Of a stretch of DNA of 64,000 bases, positions 9,064-18,106 are shown piece after piece. The stretch's first letter is position 1. Every line of letters starts with the position of its first letter. The stretch is from positions 62,001 through 126,000 of the forward strand of contig JADJYU010000007.1 of assembly GCA_016719565.1 (NCBI GenBank). The letters run 5' to 3'. The notes beneath the pieces were generated by a model. That model had not been told where the DNA came from and did not search any database. It saw nothing but the letters and a program-made list of their open reading frames with translations. This DNA comes from Ignavibacteria bacterium. GTDB lineage: Bacteria > Bacteroidota > Ignavibacteria > Tepidaquicellales > Tepidaquicellaceae. The position numbers and the translations under genes were made by a program.

Positions 9064-10278
9064 TTATCCGCTATATTCATTGACAGTTTCCTCTAAATAT
9101 TTAAAAGTATTCAGACCGTTCTTTTCCCATGTGAAATATTTGGAAACAGTTTTCATTCCTGACTTAGACATTGCATTCATTAATTCAGTATCCGAAGAAA
9201 GTTTTGTGATTGCTTCTGAAAGTTCATTTACGTCATCTGGCTTTACTAAAATTACCGGATATCCCAGACTTTTCAGCTCTTCTGCGCCTCCGTTTCCTTT
9301 GCAGGAAATCACCGGAAGACCTTTTGCAAGCGCTTCAGTTAAAACGATCCCGAATGCTTCAGGGAAACTCGGAAGTATGAATATGTCAGAATTTTCAAGT
9401 TCAGTTTCTATTTCTTTCTGAGACATTGCGCCTTTAAAAAAAACACTGCCGGAAAGTTTCAGACTTTTTGCAAGAGTTACATAATCATTCTTCAGCGTTC
9501 CGTCGCCGACGATAGTCAGAGTGAATTTATTTTTATCCAGAAAAGAAAAAGCTCTGATCAGAACATCAACATTTTTTCTGGGCTCAGTAAGATGACTTAC
9601 GCAGATCAGCTTAAACTTTTTTTTATCAAATGATCTATTAGTATCTGATACATCAAAATTCTGACCAAGATGGATCACTTTCACATCAGGTATTTTAAGT
9701 CTTTCGGCAAGCAGCTGTTTTTTATTCACACTACTGTGAACTATGATCTTTTCAGCTTTTTCAAATACTTTTAAAAATCCGGAATACTTCTGAGGATAAA
9801 GTTCTTTCAGTGTTGGAATGTCCTCGTGATGATCTATTACAAAAGGAACATCAATTTCTTGAGATATATCCGATACGATAGGCGCCCATGGTCTTATCCA
9901 GTTGCAGTATAGTAAATCCGGCTTCTGCTCAGTAATAAGATTTTTCAGTTTATTGTAAAAAAAAAAACTTAAGAATGAAGTATCGGATGATTCAAAAAAA
10001 GGGCGTGGGAGAGAAATGTAACCGAAAAAAATTACATCTAAATTTCCTTCGGTAATGTCTGATGTCTGTCGTATGTCCTGGAGCCAGTTATTGAGGTTGA
10101 TCATTATTTTATTAGGATTGCCTGACAATAATTCCCTGCCCGGAATGAATCTCAGCGGAACAATAACAATGACTTTGCAATGCGCTGAAAGTGCTTTTGA
10201 ATGTCTGTAAATAAACTCACCTGTGTAAGGTTTATGTTTATTCGGAAAACATTCTGAAATTTCAACTATTGTTTTCAA
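9064..10278 (-). CDS. Family 4 glycosyltransferase
   Basis: This 404-residue GT-B enzyme has a TTG start. The N-terminal half carries the acceptor domain (SECFPNKHKPYTGEFIYRHSKAL). The C-terminal half has the GT4 signature set: ICVSHLTEPRKNVDVLIRAF, TIVGDGTLKNDY and ILPSFPEAFGIVLTEALAKGLPVI, which preserves the E-x7-E motif. It should transfer a sugar from a nucleotide donor with retention of configuration during repeat-unit assembly. It is separated by 3 bp from asnB and 9 bp from the preceding gene, so it is part of the same operon. Confidence 0.9.
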   Translation of the reverse strand: MKTIVEISECFPNKHKPYTGEFIYRHSKALSAHCKVIVIVPLRFIPGRELLSGNPNKIMINLNNWLQDIRQTSDITEGNLDVIFFGYISLPRPFFESSDTSFLSFFFYNKLKNLITEQKPDLLYCNWIRPWAPIVSDISQEIDVPFVIDHHEDIPTLKELYPQKYSGFLKVFEKAEKIIVHSSVNKKQLLAERLKIPDVKVIHLGQNFDVSDTNRSFDKKKFKLICVSHLTEPRKNVDVLIRAFSFLDKNKFTLTIVGDGTLKNDYVTLAKSLKLSGSVFFKGAMSQKEIETELENSDIFILPSFPEAFGIVLTEALAKGLPVISCKGNGGAEELKSLGYPVILVKPDDVNELSEAITKLSSDTELMNAMSKSGMKTVSKYFTWEKNGLNTFKYLEETVNEYSG

Positions 10279-10287
10279 ATTATAATA

Positions 10288-11379
10288 TCAGGAATGATCA
10301 TTTAATTTCTCAAGAATATTTTTCACAATAATTTTAAGAGTATATTTCTCAAGCACTAATTTCCTTGATGCGGCTGACATTTCTTTCATTTCCTTTTCGT
10401 TGTTTAAAAAGTATGCAGCTTTGTCCTTAAGTTCTTTCTTGGTCTTAAAGTATACGACTTCTCCCCCTGGAAAAAACAGATCGAAATCTTTCTTGAATTC
10501 CGGAAGTACAAAAATTCCAGACGCCATTCCGTCGAAGACTCTCGTGGATACTCCGTTTATGACTCCGGAATTAACAGTTATGGGATAAATTTTACAGCAG
10601 CTCGAAGCAATATTTACTTCTTTAGCCGACAGCGGCTGAAAGATGAAATGTTTTTTTAATTCAGGGAAATAAGGAAACAGTTCATACCATAATTTATCAC
10701 CGAAAATTTTCATGTCAAATCCGGAAAGCTCATTCAAAACCATCGCTCTCTTAATTCCCCAGGCATTCATGAAATATCCTGTGCCGACAAAAAGAATATC
10801 AGCTTTGTATTTATTAAATTCATCAGGTTCAGGAGTCACAGGATAAAATACATTTTCATCTGTACCAACTGTGCTGAAGTAAATTTTATAATCAGGAATG
10901 TCAAGCATTCTCAATCCATCTATCCATCCCGAATCAGGAGTGATTATCAGATCGGCGTTGATGACCGTAAGCAAAAAAGATTTTTTCGAAGGATACAGAT
11001 AGTTCGGATCATCTCCGAGGAATACAATAATTTTTGTTCCGTTTCTTTTGAAATGATCAAGAGTTTCAGGAAGTACCAGACAGTCATTATATATAAAAAT
11101 ATGCGAGGGCTTTTCGGAATTGTATTTCGAAAGCAGACTTTCATTAATGATCTTTACAAATTTATTTCTTATTGCATTATCAGCTTTTCTCGGAAGTCTG
11201 TGTGAATACACATTGAGCCTTCCCCAGTAAGCCGGATAAAGTTTGTGAATATTATAGTAATTTACATTTTTACCGTGAAAGCGCAGCGCTTCCGCTAAAT
11301 AGAATTCAAGCGGTCCGAGATCCTGTTCCCCCAGCACCCAGTATAGTTCATGCAGCGTTTTTGTATCCGGTAATCTCAA
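10288..11379 (-). CDS. CgeB-like glycosyltransferase
   Basis: This 363-residue GT-B protein resembles the CgeB/YkvP group. It has an early KIIVFLGDDPNY segment and DLIITPDSGW. A C-terminal donor half contains INGVSTRVFDGMASGIFVL and a VLEKYTLKIIVKNIL tail. The TTG start gives a 32-bp overlap with the end of the polymerase gene. A GTG 13 codons later (in YWVLGEQ) would remove the overlap and is a fair alternative. It is cotranscribed with the glycosyltransferases on both sides. Donor and linkage cannot be told from the sequence. Confidence 0.75.
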   Translation of the reverse strand: MRLPDTKTLHELYWVLGEQDLGPLEFYLAEALRFHGKNVNYYNIHKLYPAYWGRLNVYSHRLPRKADNAIRNKFVKIINESLLSKYNSEKPSHIFIYNDCLVLPETLDHFKRNGTKIIVFLGDDPNYLYPSKKSFLLTVINADLIITPDSGWIDGLRMLDIPDYKIYFSTVGTDENVFYPVTPEPDEFNKYKADILFVGTGYFMNAWGIKRAMVLNELSGFDMKIFGDKLWYELFPYFPELKKHFIFQPLSAKEVNIASSCCKIYPITVNSGVINGVSTRVFDGMASGIFVLPEFKKDFDLFFPGGEVVYFKTKKELKDKAAYFLNNEKEMKEMSAASRKLVLEKYTLKIIVKNILEKLNDHS

Positions 11380-12688
11380 TAGAATCTTTCTGTTTACTTA
11401 TGTTATATAGAATATTTGCAATTGCCATCAGGATCGCTCCCGAAGCGTTAAAGTAAAACATGTCAATACTGAATATGCTCATAAATATCAGCATCATCAT
11501 TACTGATGCAAGCGAAACAAATAATATATAATATTCCTGTATGAAAGGTCTGATATTTTTATAGTACTGATAGAAAAATAAACTGAAAAGAAATATTCCC
11601 GATGCGCCGAATATAGTGAGTATATTCGGAAAGCCAAGGTCATTTGTAATCAGCCTTCGCGTGATTGCTGAGAAACCTGCGCCAAAGAGGGGATACTCCG
11701 CCCATACATTGAACATTTGAAAAAGTATATACTCTCTTCCGAGAAATGATGAATCGGTTTTATCGGCAAGATCGTTAATTGAGTTTACTCTTAAAAGAAA
11801 AATATCAAAGATTTGATTGAATGTGGAGGATGTAAATAAAAGTATAACTCCGATTAATATAAATGATCCTATAAATGCAAAAAGTTTTAATCTGACATGC
11901 TCACGGCTGTCTTGCTTTGAAAGAAAGAAAACTGAAATTATAATGAGAAAAAAAGCAAATCCGATTATCCAGATCCTGCTGAGAGCTATCATTATCGATA
12001 GAAGATAAGCAGTGAGCAGCAGCAGGCCGTAGTTTCTCTTTTCCGAAAAATAATAATAGCATCCGAAAAAAAGATTGAACGGAAGTAGATATCCTATGCG
12101 CGACCAGATGTATCCGGTTTTAATTCCTTCGAATTCAACTGAAAACGGATCCTCTCCGAAAAATAGACTCTCACTCTCAAATAATCTGAACGGTATTCTC
12201 TTCTGTGTAATATATTCAAATACCTGCACAACAATAAAAAAGAATATCATCGACACAACTACTTTTTCAAAAAAATTAAATTCCTTCATATCAGTTATCG
12301 TTACTACAAAGTAAGGCAGGAAAAGAATGTTAATGAAAGGTCTCGCAACGCTGATCATGTCCTTAAGAGAGAATGATGAAATTAGAAACGGAATTATCAA
12401 AGCTATAATGCAGAGTAAAATGAATATCAGAAATGATAACTTATAATTAAACTCTTTGAACCGTGATGCTTTAAGAAAAAACACGATCAAAAGAGATGTG
12501 AAAAAAAGATCAGTAAAATATATTGTGCCGATCCCGCCGAAGTCTCCAATCTCAAGATTCGGATTTACATAAATAAATTCTCCGAAATTTGTAATGACCA
12601 TCAGGGAAAGTATTATGCCGGACTTATAATTGTACAGCAGTAATACAAGTACGGAAATTATAATAATATAAAATAGAATACTTATCAT
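11348..12688 (-). CDS. wzy: O-antigen polymerase/ligase-like membrane protein (Wzy-type)
   Basis: This 446-residue, highly hydrophobic protein has about 11-12 predicted membrane helices and a large periplasmic-type loop late in the chain. The loop reads SSFLGREYILFQMF ... AEYPLFGAGFSAI, the typical O-antigen ligase/polymerase domain signature. Lying in one operon with a Wzx flippase and a Wzc co-polymerase, it is best read as the Wzy polymerase that joins repeat units on the periplasmic face. A ligase (WaaL) role is less likely but cannot be excluded. Its ATG directly follows the TAA of the GNAT gene. Confidence 0.8.
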   Translation of the reverse strand: MISILFYIIIISVLVLLLYNYKSGIILSLMVITNFGEFIYVNPNLEIGDFGGIGTIYFTDLFFTSLLIVFFLKASRFKEFNYKLSFLIFILLCIIALIIPFLISSFSLKDMISVARPFINILFLPYFVVTITDMKEFNFFEKVVVSMIFFFIVVQVFEYITQKRIPFRLFESESLFFGEDPFSVEFEGIKTGYIWSRIGYLLPFNLFFGCYYYFSEKRNYGLLLLTAYLLSIMIALSRIWIIGFAFFLIIISVFFLSKQDSREHVRLKLFAFIGSFILIGVILLFTSSTFNQIFDIFLLRVNSINDLADKTDSSFLGREYILFQMFNVWAEYPLFGAGFSAITRRLITNDLGFPNILTIFGASGIFLFSLFFYQYYKNIRPFIQEYYILFVSLASVMMMLIFMSIFSIDMFYFNASGAILMAIANILYNISKQKDSIEITGYKNAA

Positions 12689-13231
12689 TTAAGAAATATG
12701 CGGTTTAATATTTTCCATATAATCACTAAAGGTAATAGCGAGTACAATATCATCATAATATTTCCCATTCCTGAAAAGAGCTTCAGGAATTTTACCGGTG
12801 ATCCTGAAGCCGGCTCTTTGAGCAGTTTTAAGACTAACATCATTATACTCTCCGATCTTAGCATGAATAGTATTAATGTTAAGTGTCTCAAATAGATATT
12901 TGAATATCATTCTAAAACAATTTAAGCTATAACCCTTACTACGGTACTTTGAAAATATTTCCATACCCATCTCAGTGTTTCTGTTTGTTACATCAAGTTC
13001 TTGAAGTTTCCATACACCGATTACTTCATCCGGATCATCTTTAAAAATACAATAGACAGTATTATGTTTGTTTTTAGTAATATTAATAAACCATTCTTCC
13101 TGATTTGTCTCAGTTACAATAAACGGATCTTTGAGCATTAATAAAACGGATTCGTTGTTATGTTCATAGCGAATCAGATCAATATCCTTTTTTTCTACAG
13201 ATCTGAATCCAAGATCTTTGTATTTTATCAT
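12689..13231 (-). CDS. GNAT acetyltransferase, RimJ/RimL type
   Basis: This 180-residue GNAT-fold protein has the acyl-CoA-binding segment KYRSKGYSLN and the C-terminal pattern DVSLKTAQRAGFRITGKI. Operon placement between polymerase and methyltransferase genes suggests that it acetylates an amino-sugar nucleotide rather than a ribosomal protein. That role is inferred from context, as in PseH-like enzymes. It abuts the wzy start with no spacer. A ~138-bp AT-rich gap follows the upstream methyltransferase gene. Confidence 0.85.
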   Translation of the reverse strand: MIKYKDLGFRSVEKKDIDLIRYEHNNESVLLMLKDPFIVTETNQEEWFINITKNKHNTVYCIFKDDPDEVIGVWKLQELDVTNRNTEMGMEIFSKYRSKGYSLNCFRMIFKYLFETLNINTIHAKIGEYNDVSLKTAQRAGFRITGKIPEALFRNGKYYDDIVLAITFSDYMENIKPHIS

Positions 13232-13369
13232 TTAATAAAATATATCAAAAAATTTTTTGTAAATATAAATTTATTAAGAAGGAAATTATATATATAAATT
13301 TTGAATGAAATGAAGAGGAATATTAAAATAATCTTAAGAAAAATTACTGCTAATAAAATTTTCATAAAG

Positions 13370-14131
13370 TTATAGAGGTTTTGCAATATATTCGAGCTGA
13401 GTAAAAAATTTTCTTTTAAATATTTTATATAATAGTACTCTGTGTATTTTTTGAAGTGTCGAGCCTTCTGTCATTGCATAATGAATATTGAAATCATTTA
13501 TATAAATTACTTCATACTCATTTTCTTCAAACAATTTTTTTAAGGAAGTCACATCATGACTGGATACGTGACCGTCTATTTCAAATAATTTATCACAATG
13601 CGGGCACATTCTGAAATTATAATCATTTTTAAAAGGCAAAGCTCCGGTAAAAATACCTCCTGGCTTAATATATTTTTTAAGATTTTGAAGAATTATTTTA
13701 TAATCATCTTTTGAAAAATGTTCTAGTCCGTGAATAAATGAGACCACATCAAATTTATTTTCAAATACAGGATCAAATTTCATTAGATCTGAAAAATGCA
13801 ATTCTATATTATCTAAGTTTTCCTTTTTAAATTCCTGTTTAGAGTACTCCACATTCATTTTAGAAATGTCCAATCCATATACTTTTTTGAAATATTCCGA
13901 AGCGTATCGCAATGTCAGTCCTGCACCAAAACCAATTTCACAAAAAACTTTATTTTTTGAGAGATAACTCTTTGCGTTGTGTCTGAGCATCTCAAAATGA
14001 CTTTTGTTTTGCGGTTGTGAAATAGTCTTATACATATCTCTCATTTGAATTTCAAAATGATCATAGTGTTTTCCCCAGTCGACATTTGAGTTAGAGATAC
14101 TTTCTTGCTTTTTATTTAAATCGCTGATCAA
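13370..14131 (-). CDS. Class I SAM-dependent methyltransferase
   Basis: This 253-residue protein uses a TTG start. Motif I is FCEIGFGAGLTL, followed by VYGLDISKMNVEYSKQEF and the post-motif FDVVSFIHGLEHF. A CPHC pair near residue 190 and a following His-rich loop (DGHVSSHD) could bind a metal. That arrangement appears in some sugar methyltransferases. It probably methylates a sugar or a lipid-linked intermediate in this operon. The substrate is unknown. Confidence 0.82.
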   Translation of the reverse strand: MISDLNKKQESISNSNVDWGKHYDHFEIQMRDMYKTISQPQNKSHFEMLRHNAKSYLSKNKVFCEIGFGAGLTLRYASEYFKKVYGLDISKMNVEYSKQEFKKENLDNIELHFSDLMKFDPVFENKFDVVSFIHGLEHFSKDDYKIILQNLKKYIKPGGIFTGALPFKNDYNFRMCPHCDKLFEIDGHVSSHDVTSLKKLFEENEYEVIYINDFNIHYAMTEGSTLQKIHRVLLYKIFKRKFFTQLEYIAKPL

Positions 14132-14204
14132 TTTTCACTTTGTTAATTATTAAAATATATTTGATAATAAATAAAGCTAATTTTTGAATAATAAAATCTA
14201 TTTC

Positions 14205-15482
14205 CTACTTTTTAAAAATATTTTTCAATTCGATATAAGCGCTATTAATTGAAAAGATCTGCCATAACAAAAAGTTTTCATACTTGGAAATTTTAGTAAT
14301 AAAATATATGCACACAAATATCGTAAGAAAAGAAACAAGCGGTAGTACAAATCCCGAACCCATCACTCCAAATATATTAATAAGTATCACAGAAAGCAAA
14401 ACTGAAAATACAGTTGAAGAAACAGAAATTGCAAGCAGATAATTGTATTTGTTAAATGCTAATATCACTAAACCAAAGAACATCCATAACGGCATCAGAA
14501 AAATAGTAAGAGAAAAGCATTTTAAAACAAAAACAGATTCTATAAATTTTGAACCAAACATTAACAAGATTATATTATCAGCAAACAAATACATAGATAA
14601 AGAAAGAACTAACCCTAAAGTTAAAAATATATAAAAAATAAAACTTAGTTTACTTACATTATTTTTACTTTGATCCTTTACATTTCTTAGGAGTTTAGGC
14701 ATAAGTGCAAAACTTAGTCCCTGCACTACTGTAAGCATTATAAGATAAATTTTATATGATGCATTATAAATCCCTACCGATTCTTCATTCACAAAAAATC
14801 CCAGACACAGTATGATGAAAGTAGCTGTAATAGCTTCGGCTTTTGTTGCAAGCCCGAGTTTATAAGCTTCTTTCAATGTTTTTAAATTATTCCTTATATT
14901 GAAATCAAGCTTTATCCCCTCTTTTTTAATATATGGAAGTATTAAAAAAACCGCTGTTACTAAAGACTGAACAACAGAAATTATTACAAGCGTCATCACT
15001 TCAGGTTTTGTAATAAATAAAGTAAATACAAGTAAAGCATATAGCGCCTGACCGGCAAATTCCGATAATGAGTTGTAGTATAATTTATTCTTTGAAAGAT
15101 AATAATATTTAATGGAAAATATCTGAGTAATGAAAGTGAGTGAGAAGATCAGCAATAGTATATACTTATCTTGATCCAGAAAGAACGGAGCTACTATAAC
15201 TAAAACTATATATGAAATTGCCGCAGTGATCAGCTGTAATGAAATTATTTTTCCGATCACATTTTCAGTGCTGTCTTTTTCGCATAATTTATTTGTACCA
15301 TAATTTAAATACCCAAAGTCTATGAAAAAACCGAAGTAAGATAATATTATAAAAAGATAAGTGAACTGACCGTATCCGTCAGGTCCTAAAGCTCTTGTTA
15401 TTAAGGGAAGGGTTAGAAATCCAATAAGCCTTGAAACAGTATCGACTCCAAGCTTTGAAGCGAAATTTATAATAATTTTCAA
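14205..15482 (-). CDS. wzx: Polysaccharide flippase (Wzx-type)
   Basis: The 425-residue protein has about 12 membrane helices and the N-terminal pattern of the MATE/MOP polysaccharide transporter family (LGVDTVSRLIGFLTLPLITRALGPDGYGQFTYL). It should flip undecaprenyl-linked repeat units across the inner membrane for Wzy. Its TTG start overlaps the TGA of the upstream nucleotidyltransferase by 4 bp, which indicates translational coupling. Confidence 0.9.
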   Translation of the reverse strand: MKIIINFASKLGVDTVSRLIGFLTLPLITRALGPDGYGQFTYLFIILSYFGFFIDFGYLNYGTNKLCEKDSTENVIGKIISLQLITAAISYIVLVIVAPFFLDQDKYILLLIFSLTFITQIFSIKYYYLSKNKLYYNSLSEFAGQALYALLVFTLFITKPEVMTLVIISVVQSLVTAVFLILPYIKKEGIKLDFNIRNNLKTLKEAYKLGLATKAEAITATFIILCLGFFVNEESVGIYNASYKIYLIMLTVVQGLSFALMPKLLRNVKDQSKNNVSKLSFIFYIFLTLGLVLSLSMYLFADNIILLMFGSKFIESVFVLKCFSLTIFLMPLWMFFGLVILAFNKYNYLLAISVSSTVFSVLLSVILINIFGVMGSGFVLPLVSFLTIFVCIYFITKISKYENFLLWQIFSINSAYIELKNIFKK

Positions 15483-16147
15483 TTACTGCTTTTTATTTTC
15501 TTTCGGAGTATACCTGCATCAAGAAGCGAATCAATGTCCCCGATATCTGACCAGTACCCCTCATTTATCAGTATTTCTGCATTCTCCGTTTCAAAAATAT
15601 TTTTACCAGGATCAAATTGTAAATTATTACGGATGATATACGGAGCTATCACTCCGAATTCCGTTACCGGATCTTTATCTTTATATTTAAAAATTTTTCT
15701 CAGAGTATCAAAACTTCCCATCTCTGAAAGTTTTTGTTTACTCTCTACTTTGTAAAGTGAAAAAAGAAAGTCGCATTTTTTATTTTCAAATACTTTAATC
15801 ATACTGTCAATATCAGAATCGCAGATGTTATCGCTCGGAACCAGCACTGCGTTTGCATTTGTGCCTGTCTTCCTTTTTATAAATTCCCATCCGCTGAACA
15901 TGTCGTGCACTTCACTGTCATCCTGAACAATTGTCTTAAATCCTTCACGGCTTAAAACTTCATTGTTCATTTCATTGGTTAATAAAATAATATCCGTAAT
16001 AAGCGATGAATTTGTGAGCTGCTCCAGTCCGAATTTAAAAACCGGCCGGTCATAAACAGGTAATAATGATTTTGAAATGTACTTTGAAATTTCTCCGAGA
16101 CGGGTGCCTTTACCACCGCAAAAGAGAATTCCTAAAAACTCTTCCAT
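15479..16147 (-). CDS. Sugar-1-phosphate nucleotidyltransferase (RmlA/HddC-like fold)
   Basis: This 222-residue protein has the NTP-transferase signature FCGGKGTRLGEISKYISKSLLPV, a VPSDN metal-binding motif and the closing GYWSDIGDIDSLLDA. It is shorter than RmlA (~290) and closer in size to HddC-type enzymes. The adjoining GHMP kinase would supply a sugar 1-phosphate, so the pair probably makes an activated sugar (NDP-sugar). The nucleotide and sugar cannot be read from the sequence. It overlaps the kinase gene by 16 bp. Confidence 0.82.
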   Translation of the reverse strand: MEEFLGILFCGGKGTRLGEISKYISKSLLPVYDRPVFKFGLEQLTNSSLITDIILLTNEMNNEVLSREGFKTIVQDDSEVHDMFSGWEFIKRKTGTNANAVLVPSDNICDSDIDSMIKVFENKKCDFLFSLYKVESKQKLSEMGSFDTLRKIFKYKDKDPVTEFGVIAPYIIRNNLQFDPGKNIFETENAEILINEGYWSDIGDIDSLLDAGILRKKIKSSN

Positions 16148-17142
16148 AAAACTTCTGTTCCTTTCGAACTGAACTTTACATCAAGCGCTATGAAGTTCGG
16201 ATAAAGTTCATATTTGAGTTTTGCTTTTAGTTTAGGATCATTTGTGTAAGCCAACAGAAATCCGCCGCCGCCTGCACCTAGTATCTTTCCTCCTGTTACT
16301 CCTTTATTTCTAAGAGAATCATAAAGCTCATCTATGAATGGATTCGAAGTATTGTTGTTTGTTGATTTCTTTAATTTCCAGCTTTCATGCAGAAGCTTTC
16401 CAATGTCTTTCAGTCTGCCATTCTTTGATTCAAGTGTATTCAGAAATTCATAAGACAGATCTTTAAGACCGGTGAAATATTTTCTTTTTGAATCGTCAGT
16501 TATATTGTTGCCGAGATTTGTCTGAATAGATTTTATTTCCCTTGCCATATTTGTAAAAACAAGGAACAATCTGTCTTCAAGATGTTTAAGCTTATCTTCG
16601 GATATTTTTACTTTTCTGACGCTGATTCCTTTTTTATCAAATGTGATGGAATTAAATCCGCCGAATGAAGTCGCATACTGATCCTGCCTGCCTCCGATCG
16701 TACCCGCTTCGGATTCAAGCTTGTAAACAAGTTCAGCCAGTGAAGTCTTATCCCTGATTTTTTTATCTCTTAAAATACTGCATCCCATAATTAGTGAACT
16801 CATCATGGCGGACGATGCTCCAAGCCCGCTGCCTGTCGTCATTACATCAGAAGTCAGAATCACTTCTGCTCCTTTGAATATTCCGTAATGCTCGAGAGCT
16901 GTCCTCGAATATGGATGCTTTATTCTGCTTGTAATGGATTCGGTTTCAATCTCTGCATGATGCACTCTTACATTCGAATCAAACATATCCTTAATTGAAA
17001 CATAATTGTAAAGATCAATAGTAGAAGAAACTACATGTCCGGAGCTTTCTTTCATAAAATAAGATTCAAGATCTGTCCCGCCGCCTGCAAAGCTGATCCT
17101 CAACGGTGATCTAAGGTAAATATGTTTTTTATCGTATAGCAT
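16132..17142 (-). CDS. GHMP-family sugar kinase (HddA-like)
   Basis: All three GHMP motifs are present in the 336 residues: RSPLRISFAGGGTDL at residues ~11-25, TGSGLGASSAMMSSL (phosphate-binding loop, ~100-115), and GKILGAGGGGFLLAY near the C-terminus. The closest style is D-glycero-D-manno-heptose 7-phosphate kinase (HddA) or L-fucose kinase-like enzymes. It phosphorylates a sugar or sugar phosphate for the adjacent nucleotidyltransferase. No GmhA isomerase or phosphatase gene of the heptose route is visible, so a heptose product is uncertain. Confidence 0.87.
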   Translation of the reverse strand: MLYDKKHIYLRSPLRISFAGGGTDLESYFMKESSGHVVSSTIDLYNYVSIKDMFDSNVRVHHAEIETESITSRIKHPYSRTALEHYGIFKGAEVILTSDVMTTGSGLGASSAMMSSLIMGCSILRDKKIRDKTSLAELVYKLESEAGTIGGRQDQYATSFGGFNSITFDKKGISVRKVKISEDKLKHLEDRLFLVFTNMAREIKSIQTNLGNNITDDSKRKYFTGLKDLSYEFLNTLESKNGRLKDIGKLLHESWKLKKSTNNNTSNPFIDELYDSLRNKGVTGGKILGAGGGGFLLAYTNDPKLKAKLKYELYPNFIALDVKFSSKGTEVLWKSF

Positions 17143-18089
17143 CAGATCTTTCCTTTTATTAAATGATCTATATATTTTTTGGTGCCTTCTTCTACAGTAA
17201 CAACCGGTTCAAATCCAAGCTGCGTTTTTATTTTTTCAATTGAAGAACATCTTCTTCTTACAAGATGCGGATCGGAATCGACATACTTTACTGAAGCTTT
17301 TTTACCTAACAGCTTCTCTATTAACGAGAGTATTTCTTTCAGCGAAGTTTCTTTACCCGTGCCTACATTAAAATGTTCGTTCTTCACATTATCATTAAAA
17401 AGCGCCAGCACGTTTGCTCTTGCTGCATCAGAAGAATGAACCAGATCAAGCGTCTGTCCGCCGTCTCCGTACATAGTAATTTCCTGATCATTATAAATAG
17501 CATGTATCCACTTCTGAAAAACCTGCGTGTAAAAAGCGCCGAGTCCCTGACGCTCACTGTATATATTAAAATATCTGAACCCGACATATGGGACATTATG
17601 CGAATATGCCCAAGACTGCATCAGCGCTTCCTTTGCTATCTTAGTAGCGCCGTATAAAGTCTGATTATCAAAAGGATGTTCTTCAGTTACGGGAATAAAT
17701 CTGGGATTACCGTATACCGAAGCAGATGAACCGTAAGTAAGTTTCTTTATTCCGAATTCATGACACGCCTGTATAATATTAAAAGTACCTGTAATATTTG
17801 TGTCAATTGCCTTATGTGGAAATTTATCCGAATCAAGTATCATAAGCGATGCCTGATGTGAAACATATTCAGGTCTGTGTTTTTCAAATGCATATCTGAC
17901 CATTTCATAACTTCCGATGTCAATTGTTTCCAATAACGCTTTACCGCTGTCTATATGGTTTGAAATATTTTTATATTTACCGTTATAAAAATTATCTGCG
18001 ATTATAACATCGTGACCGAGTTCAATGCATTGATCTGTTATAAATGAACCAATATTGCCCGCTCCGCCGGTGATTAAGATTTTTGACAA
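17142..18089 (-). CDS. NAD-dependent sugar epimerase/dehydratase
   Basis: This 315-residue extended SDR has the Rossmann motif TGGAGNIGSFI at the N-terminus, the catalytic GSSASVYG Ser segment and the Tyr-Lys pair in LYGATKIAKE. The C-terminal half (RYFNIYSERQGLG, YGDGGQTLDLVHSSDAA) is the substrate domain of UDP-glucose 4-epimerase-like enzymes. It overlaps the kinase gene by one base. The neighbours suggest that it modifies the activated sugar made by the kinase and nucleotidyltransferase. The exact reaction is undetermined. Confidence 0.88.
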   Translation of the reverse strand: MSKILITGGAGNIGSFITDQCIELGHDVIIADNFYNGKYKNISNHIDSGKALLETIDIGSYEMVRYAFEKHRPEYVSHQASLMILDSDKFPHKAIDTNITGTFNIIQACHEFGIKKLTYGSSASVYGNPRFIPVTEEHPFDNQTLYGATKIAKEALMQSWAYSHNVPYVGFRYFNIYSERQGLGAFYTQVFQKWIHAIYNDQEITMYGDGGQTLDLVHSSDAARANVLALFNDNVKNEHFNVGTGKETSLKEILSLIEKLLGKKASVKYVDSDPHLVRRRCSSIEKIKTQLGFEPVVTVEEGTKKYIDHLIKGKI

Positions 18090-18106
18090 TGAGAATTTAT
18101 TTTTAA

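Noticed and set aside
15479..16147. rmlA (glucose-1-phosphate thymidylyltransferase)
   Set aside because: The protein is about 70 residues shorter than RmlA, and no rmlB or rmlD is nearby. It is kept as an unspecified nucleotidyltransferase.
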